From positions 1,178,001-1,242,000 of the forward strand of contig JAKZAP010000005.1 of the NCBI GenBank assembly GCA_023053575.1: 64,000 nt of DNA, in the 5' to 3' direction. Under the pieces are notes generated by a model, which was given only the letters and a program-made list of their open reading frames with translations, did no database searches and was not told the origin of the DNA. The stretch comes from Branchinecta lynchi. Its lineage: Eukaryota > Arthropoda > Branchiopoda > Anostraca > Branchinectidae. The translations under genes were made by a program, and so were the position numbers. Shown here piece by piece: positions 24,701 through 32,270 of this stretch. The number at the start of each line of letters is the position of its first letter. Position 1 is the stretch's first letter.

Positions 24701-27700
24701 GATTCGACGGTGCAAAACGGATTTCATTTCCCAGCTTGAGCGGCTTGAGCCTGAAGATGACCCTTGCCAAGAAGGGCCGAAATATAACTCTAGTAGCTGA
24801 CTTATCCGTTTTTGCACCGTCAAATATGAAGTTTAGATTTCTACAACTTGACGATGAAAGGGCCGAAAGTCCGGCCAGGACATCTTGATCGCGTGTTCGC
24901 ACTGTGGAGCAAGCGAGCTCTCGCTTAACTTTTTGAATCCTACAAGAAACTAACTCACCAGAGGGATATCTTCGTCTGTCCGATTTGGTTGCTTGGAAAG
25001 ACCCGGGTAGCGCCTGTCACAGTGGAAGCTGCTGGGCATTAGGAAGTTTAGAAGGAGATGGTTTAAGTAGCGTTTACACTGACGAGAAATCCCGTCTAGT
25101 AGAAAGGAATTCCGGTCGACTCGAAAGGATTCCGTTCGTGAAGACGACTAGAAAAAAAGTCTACCGGGACGAGAATCCAAAGGAATTCCGGTCTGCTTGA
25201 AATGAATTTCGTCGGTGGCGCTGATAAAAAGACTAAATAAAAGTCTAGCTAGCTTTTGAGAGCAGCAGTCATCAGTACTGATTTCATAAATGCTCTCAAA
25301 CAAATTTTGTATTGGCTAGTGAATTTATTTTTTCAGATTTTCTGGTTTGAAGAATTTATTTTTTTCCCTCTTGCGTGTAAACATAATATTGTCACCAAGA
25401 TCGGATTCTGTTCAAGTTTTCTTGTCCTTGTTAACGCTGTATTAGATGGCCTAACAGCAACAGGCGGCCACTCAAAGGCTCAACTCGAAAGTCTTTTAGA
25501 GAAATACAGTTAACGCTCGAGGCTGCAAAGCTGCTGCGGCTTTCCAGCCGAGCTTTTACCGCCATGAATATGGGCTTCTCGTGGCATCTGTCGGATTTAC
25601 AATGAGACTGTGATATGTAGCGGGCCCGGACTTTGTTATGCGATTCATCAAAGAAAACACGCTTGTTAATGATACCAAGAATAAATAAGGGATTATTTAT
25701 TTATTCTTGATTTATTTATTCTTGTTTATTTCTTATTTATTATTTTTTTATTTATTCTTGTTTGTTTTACTTCTTATTTATTTATTCCCTTATTTATTCT
25801 TGATGATACGGCGATTTGCGGGGAAGAAAATGAGAACAAAGCATTAGTTGATGGTTGCAACAATAGAAACAGGACATGCAGGTTAGCCTCGATCTAGTCC
25901 CTTATATAGTTTAACCAAAAAAGGGCTGGGACAGGACAATCTAGTTACCAATTACTTTTTCAGTTAAATTGGCTTGAAGACCCGCTGAAAATGCATTACT
26001 TCGTTGTTCCGCTATTCACGAATAATCGATTTTATAGTGAAATTTCCGTGGGAATTGTGGTACCTCTATGCGCTTTTATTTTTGTTGTATGCCTTACGAG
26101 AAAGATTTGTGCAATATAAACCAATCTCACCACTGCCCACTGAAAAGCCACGTTTGTGTTGAGATTAAAATTTCACGCCTCATAATATAACTTACGCTGT
26201 GGGGGCGGCCACAGATATTCTGAATGTCATAAGAGCAGATAGTGGAAAATTAAAAAATCCCTTTGCAGAATCCAAATAATTCAGTGTATTCAATTAAATG
26301 ACAAAACAATAAGATGGCTTTTCAGTTGAACTTTAAGCAAAGCTTGCGATTTTGAGTTTATAAAGAAGGGGAGAGAAGCGTGACGGAAACGCTAATTTCT
26401 ATAAGGGTACATCTTTCAGATATTTCATTGGAACCAAGCTTGTCATTCGTACAACACGTCAAGTTCCTTCCGGTGCAACCCTTTATGACAATTACGGACC
26501 CCTTTTTACCCAGAAGAACTTGGTGCAAAGGAAGAAGCTCACACAGGGAAGATATTGGTTCGACTGCTCTTGCGAAGCCTGTACTCAAGACTGGCCGGTC
26601 CTAAGCAAGATGAATATTGACGAAAACCAACGATTCAGGTAGTAAAGCTAGGTAACCTACTATACTCTTGATGACTATGAGCGTGTTCCACCCTACTTAC
26701 AGTAGTTACTACGCACGACGTCACGAATTCTTGCTTTTTGCCGTCAAGGCTGGAACGATTTTTCTATTTTCTAGCAGGATCTCACGCCAGGGATGAATCC
26801 GACCAATCACGTTACAGAGATGCGTAGTTATTACGCTTACTACGCTCCCGAGCATGGTAAGCAAATAGTAACTATTAGTTACTATTGCGACAAGGTTGGA
26901 ACGGTCAGCGTAGTAACGTTTCTTGAGGATGGAACGGAAATAGTAACTAATAGTAACTATTGTTAGAAGGGTGGAACACGCTCTATCTCTCCTTGCTGAT
27001 GCAAAATCTCCGGCCTCTCTCCGGGTACCTAGTGGAAGAGAGGCAGAAGTGATGTCACAGCTGCTCTCGAAGAACGCCGTGATAGTTTGACACAGGATTT
27101 GAGTCGTTGAGTTTGAGTCGTTATGAAGACGCTTACTCCTTCTTCCTGAGGATCACTGGCGTATTTTGGACTTCCAGATGGAGTATTCATTTTACTTCAA
27201 AGTAGCCGCCCATCGTTTTCGGAGACTGACGCAGTCACGCACACGTACGGTAGAGGTATGCTTATGTGAAGGTTTGTTGACATTGGATTTTGCCATTTTC
27301 ATGCACTTGCTGTGTCTAAAGCTAACTAGACTGTAAAACGAAATCGTGCAGTATTTGCTACTGGGATTAATCTTGTCTCCACTGAGATCTCTAATTCGTA
27401 TAGAATAGCAAATACCGCAGTTAACTTAAATGCTTACTCGGAGAAACTTTTGTCAGTGTACCCGTAGCCAAAGTAGGTAGTTAAGGGTATCTGAAAACCC
27501 CTGAATAGGTACTTTGGATCTTCATTCTACCTTTTAGCCAAAAACTGCACTGTTCACATTAAAGTAACTGTTCACATAAAAATAAGTCTACTGTATATTA
27601 ACCCCTGTTACAGACGGAAACGAAAATTCGCAGCCAAGTCTTGTCTGAACATCCGTACGGCTTGGTACTAGGAACTTCACTTAGAAGCCATAACCCATCG

Positions 27701-30700
27701 CTCTCGGAGACGAGTTCAGTCACTCCCACTCCCCCTAGCCTACCCGGACCCGAAAGTTTGCAGCAATGGCCCAAAAGTCGGATTCTAATGTACCCCCAAT
27801 GGCTTGGCTCTTCCGAAACTTGCATCAATCTTTCGGGCAGGATGCGGAGGAAACACAGTCAAGGTATAAAAATGAATTTCAGCTTCAGTTTGAATTCTTT
27901 CTAATCAGAACTGCAGAAATTCAAACAGTCCAAGACACACGACCCTGCATCTGAGTCAGGGTAGGCTAACTGCAAATTCACTGGAGAAACTGCGACCGAA
28001 AAATATGACGAGAAAACTATCACATAGGATATTGGTGGCCTGTATTATTAATACAAAACTTTTCACTCCCAAGATGCGCGAAGTGTGGCAACCTCCTGTC
28101 TACGAATAAGTCGGAAAATACAACTAAATGCAGCAGATGTCAGAGCGAAAACGACTTAATAACAAAACAGACAGCAGTCCAGGAAGCTACAAAACTTATT
28201 AAAGGTATGGAAACACCCACCCCAGTATCTGCTTCCTTTAGGCTTTAAGCCGCTTTCACACTGACGCGTTGAAGCTTTGGTACTGAGCTACGCAAGAACA
28301 GAACCAAGTTCTATTCTTGCGTTGCGTCCATGCATAGAGGCGTACTCTCGCCGTTCCCCGCGGACTCCACTTGAGGAGTCCCCGCGTTTTTGTTTGTCCC
28401 TGGGACTCACTCCCCGTATTCTCGTGAGTCCCCACGGACGGGAAATGCTCTGATTATCATCACCATCATCAAAAAGGACTCCCTTTCAGATTCGGAGAGG
28501 AATCAATTTTTGCTGGTGGTGGTGCAATGTAAAATTAATTAAAAATAATCAGAATAAACAAAACCAAAAATAAAGTGGCTCCAGACTAATTTCGTCAACT
28601 GCATATCTATTTTTCGAACAAAATCCATGCTGGAAGCATTCCCCGTGTTCTCGCTGTTTCTGTCCGCGGAGTCCGCGTGGAGAGACTCCCTCTATTCTCG
28701 CCGTTCCCTTTGATTCCCAGAGGAGTCCTCGGGGAACGGCGAGAATACGCCTTAGGTGTTAGATTTTTTAGTGGACAATGGAAGTTTTAGAAGACAAACT
28801 GGAGAAAACCTACTAACGATGAAGAAAAATTAAGTAATAAATTCAGCATGAGAAAGTGAGAAAGGAAAACGTAAATACACATCCAGCGTAAAAATCGCGC
28901 AGGTGTGAAAGATATGCTATGCTACCGCAAGATAAAGGCATACGCAGCGCATCGCAACGACACGTCAATGTGAAAGCGGCTTTAAGATCAAACAAATTTG
29001 TTGATCAGTCTATTTTGCGGGACGCAAAGATCCATTCGTCACGGCTGACATTCATTGTACAAATTCCATTTTTACGTACAGATGTTTTTAATCCTATTGA
29101 CCTTGAATCCATTCGTCTTACCTGTAGAGCATGACAATTTTCCTTTGCTGTCATATCTATCTGCAGCTGAGACTAGAGATTGCATCTAGAACTTGACAAG
29201 GGAAAGACAAACCACGTTTTTGTGCAATGGCTTGGCATAGCTTCTCGCCACCCTTCGCTTTATCCACAAAATGAAATTTTTGTAATCTGGTAACAGGCAA
29301 CGATCCGTCAGTGTAGAATGTAGATCATGTCAGTATCTTTGGTAGTAGGTTTCAGGATTGCTTCTGCTATTGTTTCAAACGACCTGTCTTACCGATAATA
29401 CTAACGCAACCTACTTCCATAATACTCCATATATTTCTAAACCCGGAGACTCCATTTCGTACGGTACACTCTAATCCCTCTGACAAAAGCATGCTGATTT
29501 TGTCACTTGCCGATGTTTGCTACCTTCGATGTGTCTTACGCTAACGCGGTTGTCTGCGAGAAGTTTCTCCATCAGAAAGACCATTTATGTAAATTTTCTC
29601 CCTGTTTTCGGTGTAAGTGAACGGGTCTCGGTAAAGGTTTAAAACAGCCAAACAGTGGGATATTTGTTGAAAGCACAGAAAGTAGTCAAATTTTAAAATA
29701 CTGGAAGTTGAATAGTAAATAGGGCCAGGGGTCCTTTAAGTTTTATCGCTTCTCCGTCAGTATGTCAGTCGTCCGGTGCACTGATAATTCCAGATTGGGT
29801 AGGAGGAGGACATCTTGTGGCATCCATAACTCTCAAAGGAGTGATTCGATGTGGATGAAATTTGATAGTTGATAAGTGCAGATGGCCTAAACATTCTAGT
29901 GCAGGTGGGGAGCTTTGGGGTGGGGGGGGGGAACTGGAGTGGTAGCTGAAAATTGCGTAACTGCAGGACGGTCATAACCCATAAGTTTGCTAGATCCAAT
30001 CAGTGTTTGGGAGATGTAGCTGGGAGATCTCGAAAATCTTGTGGCATACTTGGAGTTTGTCCGGCAGGACGGTCGTAAGCCCTGATGTGTTTCACTTGTG
30101 GCATTTTTTCTTGGGGACTTTTTGCAGACGAGAATCTAGGTAGAAATATTGTTTTATTAGTATATCAGGCAGGCCAAGTATCCAGGAATTTATTTCAGGG
30201 GGGGGGGGTTGCCTGCTGCAATGGTCGGACAGAAAAGTACAAAAAACGAGGGAAAAGCCTATACAAATGATTATTTATGTATGTTTCGGGCGGGGGGGGG
30301 GGGGGGGTCAACCCCGTAACCCACCCTAGATACGGTCTTGGTGACTTTTAAAGTTATGTCCCCAAGGATACTTCATCAGCAAAAACTTTAGTACAAAACG
30401 AAGTGCAGCGAGGTTGCGATTCACGGATGAATTCGAAGAAGGATTCTTCGTGTCTTCAAAATTTCCGAAAAACTTAATTTACCCGTTGGTCCCTACAACA
30501 TGATTGACGCCGACGCCACTATGTCAGACTTCGTCAGCATTTTATAGCTAATTTATTCCAGACGTTGCTGGCAAGATGGACAGACACGACACCACCGAGG
30601 CAATTGAGTCACTTCTAGAAGCAATAAAGCTAATGGAGTCAAATATCGTCCCACCCTTTCACGATCTACATCTGGCTCAAGATTATTTGCGTCTCTGTTA

Positions 30701-30746
30701 CTCAGCTACTGGATCAAATTGGAAAACTACAGCACCGAAAAAGTGA
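9605..30746 (+). CDS. SMYD4: SMYD4-like SET and MYND domain protein, complete, 10 exons
   Basis: Exons (+): 9605-9747, 9852-10021, 10142-10252, 15791-16027, 20758-20986, 23539-23939, 24353-24560, 26420-26638, 28074-28204, 30562-30746. All junctions are GT-AG, phases agree throughout, and the sum is 2034 nt, giving 677 residues plus TGA. Domain order: N-terminal and TPR-like helices (about 1-220), first SET half (about 235-280), MYND zinc finger (C291-x2-C294, C304-x2-C307, C313-x3-C317, H326-x3-C330), second SET half with NHSCYPN (491-497) and DNYGP (523-527), post-SET cysteines (C549, C551, C554), an added C574-x2-C577...C592-x2-C595 zinc ribbon, and a short helical tail. This split SET around MYND defines the SMYD family; the TPR N-terminus points to SMYD4, a putative lysine methyltransferase. 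An in-frame TAA sits two codons before the ATG. It is shorter than human SMYD4 (about 800 residues), mostly at the C-terminus. Confidence 0.93.
9852..10021 (+). CDS. SMYD4: SMYD4 exon 2
   Basis: The acceptor ctctttgcag was chosen because it is the only nearby AG that keeps the downstream TPR helix (SAATKRNEALTLLEKNQEAA) in frame with exon 1. The exon ends in phase 1 at a GTAAGA donor. Confidence 0.85.
10142..10252 (+). CDS. SMYD4: SMYD4 exon 3, TPR helix pair
   Basis: It lies between ttttctag and GTAAGC and is 111 nt, phase 1 to phase 1. It encodes a TPR-like segment with RAKVLMDMGRPDLALVDA. Confidence 0.88.
10384..10560 (+). mobile_element. Family H fragment in SMYD4 intron 3
   Basis: TTAGAGGACATCTCGCACTATTTACTG matches the left end of the 44164-44525 element over its first part; it is diverged toward the right. 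Confidence 0.5.
11400..12060 (+). repeat. Degenerate ATTCGGT-rich repeat
   Basis: GAATTCGGT / AATTCGGTCA motifs recur many times at irregular spacing, interspersed with CCTGTTTATTTG and CCATTTCATAA pairs. It looks like a decayed satellite; no protein is supported. The preceding 10.9-11.4 kb is rich in G runs. Confidence 0.5.
12137..13766 (+). mobile_element. Family B element with 280-bp tandem array
   Basis: The left terminal hairpin is ATGGCACTTG-CCCTTCGGC-CAAGTGCCAT; the right end has CAAGTGCCATATGAGCTCGT and the hairpin GAGCTCGTAGCTC. Inside are five copies of a unit of about 280 bp (CGGATCCGGTGACTT at about 12468, 12743, 13024, 13303, 13584), over 90% alike by eye. ORFs through it are by-products of the repeat. 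Confidence 0.8.
15000..15300 (-). mobile_element. LINE 3' fragment (ORF2 C-terminus)
   Basis: On the - strand it encodes YLRSFVPAFVNLFNSHH-stop, matching [18 protein letters not shown] at 59.6 kb. Both fit the non-LTR ORF2 ending R..RSF[VI]P....FN. It has an (AATTC)n tail. Confidence 0.7.
15305..15397 (+). mobile_element. LINE 3' tail with (TGAT)n
   Basis: A T-rich UTR with ATACTCCGTATGGGCATG and aataaaattattgattgattg, the same tail layout as at 49.8 kb. Confidence 0.5.
15791..16027 (+). CDS. SMYD4: SMYD4 exon 4, helical linker
   Basis: The acceptor cttgtttcag and donor GTAAGT are strong; the exon is 237 nt and keeps phase 1. It has a TPR-like start (FVYALIGDCYLAQGL) and then a Lys-rich helix. 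A family D element end lies 250 bp upstream in the intron. Confidence 0.9.
16055..16230 (-). repeat. Interspersed repeat, inverse copy at 26990-27180
   Basis: It shares, inverted, ACGCCAGTG...CAGGAAGAAGGAGTAAGCGT and CCGGAGAGGCCGGAGATTTT with SMYD4 intron 8. Boundaries are not resolved. Confidence 0.5.
16349..17533 (+). mobile_element. Family C element with 136-bp subrepeats
   Basis: It has GGATCC-palindrome ends, gtccgtccgtccgtctgt, then five subrepeats marked by GTTGATTAGATGTTCGATTTA at about 16651, 16788, 16925, 17058 and 17195, each with a CGGAATCCGGC core. This is the longest C copy here. Confidence 0.75.
17647..18038. mobile_element. Long hairpin element
   Basis: Arms of about 130 bp (17647-17780 and 17905-18038) are inverted and nearly identical, starting ACTACACTGTCAGAAGTTTC. 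The loop holds a second partial copy of the tip (CTACACTGTCAGAAATTACG). Confidence 0.75.
18209..18690 (+). repeat. Tandem repeat, unit about 125 bp, four copies
   Basis: Copies start at TGTCGGCNAAAGTCCAAGCG near 18216, 18345, 18470 and 18588, within the hAT element, where tandem arrays often lie subterminally. Confidence 0.8.
18745..19223 (+). pseudogene. hAT transposase C-terminal part, broken
   Basis: The open frame 18852-19223 encodes GEPTFSKIKIVKSRLRSTMG, then DDRLDSLMLLYIEKDIAAEL, the hAT dimerisation region (ZMYM1-like group by eye). A preceding ORF at 18745, with CEEC and a CRFH tail, is in another frame and stops at TAA. The N-terminal zinc finger and DDE core are missing, so it cannot act alone. 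Confidence 0.8.
19738..19908 (-). mobile_element. Family F fragment
   Basis: An inverted, shortened copy of 2951-3243 (GGCAAGGATCGCCGGAGT, then AAAAACGCAACTA at the end). Confidence 0.6.
19940..20152 (+). mobile_element. Family I element (hAT-like, CAGTGTTGCC)
   Basis: It is a diverged copy of 42829-43051: ATCGTGATCCAAGAAATA, aatacgccaaaaatttctt and ggccaatatggcaac in the same order. The left tip is lost. Confidence 0.6.
20758..20986 (+). CDS. SMYD4: SMYD4 exon 5, first SET half and first MYND cysteines
   Basis: The start was set at ttttcaatgtag|GG because upstream frames hit stops and only this acceptor matches phase 1. It carries the SET opening (SKDLGRYATTSVDLAAGETI) and the first MYND pair C-x2-C. 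It ends in phase 2 at GTAAAC; a GAGCG MITE lies 63 bp downstream. Confidence 0.87.
21050..21353 (+). mobile_element. GAGCG MITE, full length, TSD CTA
   Basis: 304 bp with inverted tips GAGCGTGTTCCACCCT; CTA flanks both ends (21047-21049, 21354-21356). The interior has a TGACGTCA octamer and TAGTAACTATTAGTTACTA. Confidence 0.88.
21527..21873 (+). mobile_element. Family A hAT-like element, perfect 8-bp TSD
   Basis: CTCAAACC is at 21519-21526 and 21874-21881. The ends are TAGAGGTGTCACGACT and, inverted, CAGAGGTGTTACTAGCC. The interior is a run of about 30-bp units like AAAACAGTCGATTTTTCTG between G/C tracts. Confidence 0.85.
22529..23495 (+). mobile_element. Family A hAT-like element carrying a TTAA element
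   Basis: The left end is CAAGCGGCGCC and the right end, inverted, CAGAGGCGTTACTAGCC. The AAACAGTCGATTT units are interrupted by 22720-23389. The flanks TGTGTAAC / TGCGTAGC agree at 6 of 8 bases. Confidence 0.7.
22720..23389. mobile_element. TTAA-flanked element nested in family A
   Basis: TTAA is at 22716-22719 and 23390-23393. The tips AGTTCAATGAGCAC and, inverted, AGCACAATGGACAC match imperfectly. The host repeat resumes exactly after it. A piggyBac-type origin is inferred from TTAA only. Part (23150-23220) recurs inverted at 48355-48440. Confidence 0.6.
23539..23939 (+). CDS. SMYD4: SMYD4 exon 6, MYND zinc finger
   Basis: The acceptor attttttttccag joins in phase 2. The exon completes MYND (C-PW-C, C-SEQ-C, H-VYE-C) and continues into the helical inter-SET insert. 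A hAT-like element ends only 43 bp before it, yet the exon is intact. Confidence 0.93.
24353..24560 (+). CDS. SMYD4: SMYD4 exon 7, SET catalytic NHSC
   Basis: The acceptor ctttcattttag joins in phase 1. The exon contains NAHEVCDLAVVDG and ends with LFNHSCYPNVA, the cofactor-binding SET motif. Confidence 0.94.
24698..24828 (-). mobile_element. Family D short element
   Basis: Compact copy with tips GACGGTGCAAAACGGAT and ATCCGTTTTTGCACCGTC; body CCCTTGCCAAGAAGGGCCGA. Confidence 0.7.
25690..25800 (+). repeat. TTTATTTATTCTTG low-complexity tract
   Basis: Imperfect repeats of TTTATTTATTCTTG in SMYD4 intron 7. Confidence 0.75.
26420..26638 (+). CDS. SMYD4: SMYD4 exon 8, SET C-terminal motif
   Basis: The acceptor catctttcag joins in phase 2. 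The exon encodes YFIGTKLVIRTTRQVPSGAT, then DNYGP and the post-SET C-S-C-E-A-C. A GAGCG MITE begins 41 bp after the donor. Confidence 0.93.
26679..26983 (+). mobile_element. GAGCG MITE, full length, TSD TAT
   Basis: 305 bp; TAT at 26676-26678 and 26984-26986. Nearly identical to the 21050 copy. Confidence 0.88.
27244..27570 (-). repeat. Interspersed repeat filled by a family E insertion
   Basis: It matches 57722-57885 inverted (GTAGAGGTATGCTTAT ... AAAACTGCACTGTTCACAT) except for the extra block 27333-27473. Confidence 0.7.
27333..27473 (+). mobile_element. Family E MITE
   Basis: Tips ACTGTAAAACG and, inverted, CACTGACAAAAG; contains GCAGTATTTGCTACTGGGAT. It is absent from the paralogous site at 57.8 kb. 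Confidence 0.7.
28074..28204 (+). CDS. SMYD4: SMYD4 exon 9, zinc ribbon
   Basis: It runs from ctcccaag to GTATGG. It encodes CAKCGNLLS and CSRC, the usual SMYD4 cysteine pairs after post-SET, then a helix. It ends in phase 1. Confidence 0.9.
28244..28985 (+). mobile_element. TIR element, GCCGCTTTCACA family, with nested insertion
   Basis: The ends TTTAAGCCGCTTTCACACTG and, inverted, TTAAAGCCGCTTTCACATTG match over about 20 bp. TTTAA borders both ends. It is interrupted at 28338-28752. Confidence 0.75.
28338..28752. mobile_element. Nested TIR element, TSD TAG
   Basis: Tips AGGCGTACTCTCGCCGTTCC and, inverted, AGGCGTATTCTCGCCGTTCC differ at one base in 20. TAG flanks both sides. It is GC-rich at the ends and AT-rich inside, 415 bp. 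Confidence 0.8.
29378..29735 (-). mobile_element. Family H element
   Basis: Inverse copy of 44164-44525: ACCTGTCTTACCGATAATAC ... AGGGGTCCT|TTAA. Confidence 0.65.
30562..30746 (+). CDS. SMYD4: SMYD4 exon 10, C-terminal exon
   Basis: The acceptor tttattccag joins in phase 1. It encodes 61 residues ending TTAPKK-TGA, with PPFHDLHLAQDYLRLCYSA, the closing helices of the family. A polyadenylation signal follows 26 bp later. Confidence 0.9.
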
Positions 30747-30771
30747 AAACAGACAGAACTTACAAAAGAAG

Positions 30772-30777
30772 AATAAA
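30772..30777 (+). promoter_or_regulatory. Polyadenylation signal of SMYD4
   Basis: An AATAAA hexamer lies 26 bp after the SMYD4 stop codon, which implies a very short 3' UTR that ends before the AATGCCCACG minisatellite. Confidence 0.6.
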
Positions 30778-30859
30778 TTTTAAAAGAAAAACTCCGCAAC
30801 TCTCAAAGGCGTACCGCTGAAACTCTTGAATGGGGTGGTTCCCAAAATCACCATGATCT

Positions 30860-31160
30860 TTTTGCCCACTCTCACAATGCCCACGCTCAGAATGCCCACG
30901 ATTAAAATGCCCACGGTTCAAATGCCCACGATTAAAATGCCCACGACTCGAAATGCCCACGACTGAAAATGCCCACGACCACGAAATGCCGGCGGCCTAA
31001 ATTGCCGACAGTTGAAAGTGGTCACAGGGGAGGCTAATGTCGTATCGGAGGCCAAAATTATCCTGGGACAGCGAATTTTCTCGCTGTGGGCATTTTGAGC
31101 CGTGGGCACTTTGAGTTGTTGGCATTTTGAGTCGTGGGCATTATGATCGTGGGCGTTTTT
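30860..31160. repeat. Inverted AATGCCCACG minisatellite
   Basis: The left half (30880-30980) repeats AATGCCCACG about every 17 bp; the right half (31083-31160) repeats the complement CGTGGGCATT. The two halves could pair into a long hairpin. It lies between the convergent 3' ends of SMYD4 and FTCD. Confidence 0.75.
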
Positions 31161-31199
31161 AGTGTTAGCCCTTGAATGAGCCCTCGAGCTCGACCCCAT

Positions 31200-32072
31200 T
31201 CCTTACAAAACCCGAAACTCACTCGGTACAGGCTAGAGTATTCGTGGGGAAAATATAATGAAGTAGAAGTACGACGAATGAAAGGATTAAGGAATAAATA
31301 CCCCTTCGAGCCAAGCTGACTATATATCAGATACAGAAATGACTCAAAAGGGATAAGTCAGCTACGACATTTTTTTTTCATTTTCAGAATTTTTTACCCG
31401 TTTAGTCATTTTATATCTTGGCTGGTATTGACCGTAATACTGATGCTGCCCCACAAGATAGGGTAGGTTTGTATTAGGCAGAAGACGAAGATTGGATTAG
31501 GAATAGGAAGTGTAGGTTTTAATATGGACTTCAATTAGATATGAATTAATATAGTCACTTTAAAGCTGGCTCCCCACAAAGGCCGTGGCTGAATGGGACG
31601 TGACTACTATTTTTGCATTCTCATAGAACGAATATGATATGGCCTTGACGCATCTGTTGCGGATATCTTATTTCTGTCGCTTACTTCCAAGATGTGGCAA
31701 AGAATGGTTATATTCTGACTTTATTTGTTTCCAAACACGAGAATAACAGCAAACATTACGTTAACAATCATGGAGTAATAAAGATCCAGGTACGAAAAAA
31801 CTCACTTACGCAAACACATTCAACTTGCGCATGTTTCAATCTCCTAGCCAACCCGAGCCTAGCTGCAAAGTACCACCATTCCTACCATTCCTGTTTCTAC
31901 ATCTAAGATGGCACAAAATAAAAACAAAAGAACGGAAAAGAAATCCACTACCAGTGATGTAACCATCACGCAAACATCTACGCTAATAAAATTAGCAACA
32001 AACAAAATACAACGAGGGGGAATTCTGCGAGTACATTCAAAACGCCGAGGAATCAAAGTCGTACCTGTTTTT
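31200..32072. other. Intergenic 3' flank between SMYD4 and FTCD
   Basis: No ORF or repeat family was recognised. FTCD's 3' UTR should lie here; TTTATT at 31730-31735 reads AATAAA on the - strand. Confidence 0.4.
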
Positions 32073-32270
32073 TCACGGGGCGCTTAACTCTGGTCGGCGT
32101 TTCTCGAGAAGGTGCAAAACCTTCTGACAATTAGCGCTTGCTTCGTTAGCAATCTGCGAAATTTCGGCCACGACAGGCTGCTGCTTCTCTTTATCTCCAA
32201 CGCTCCCAATATTCGTCATAACGTTGTAATAAGCTCCCCATGTCGCAGCTTCCAAGCACCTCGTGCCGAC
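32073..32270 (-). CDS. FTCD: FTCD exon 10 (stop exon)
   Basis: It encodes [20 protein letters not shown] and a final helix ending [12 protein letters not shown] candidate AATAAA on the - strand lies at 31735-31730. Confidence 0.94.
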   Translation of the reverse strand, partial: VGTRCLEAATWGAYYNVMTNIGSVGDKEKQQPVVAEISQIANEASANCQKVLHLLEKRRPELSAP

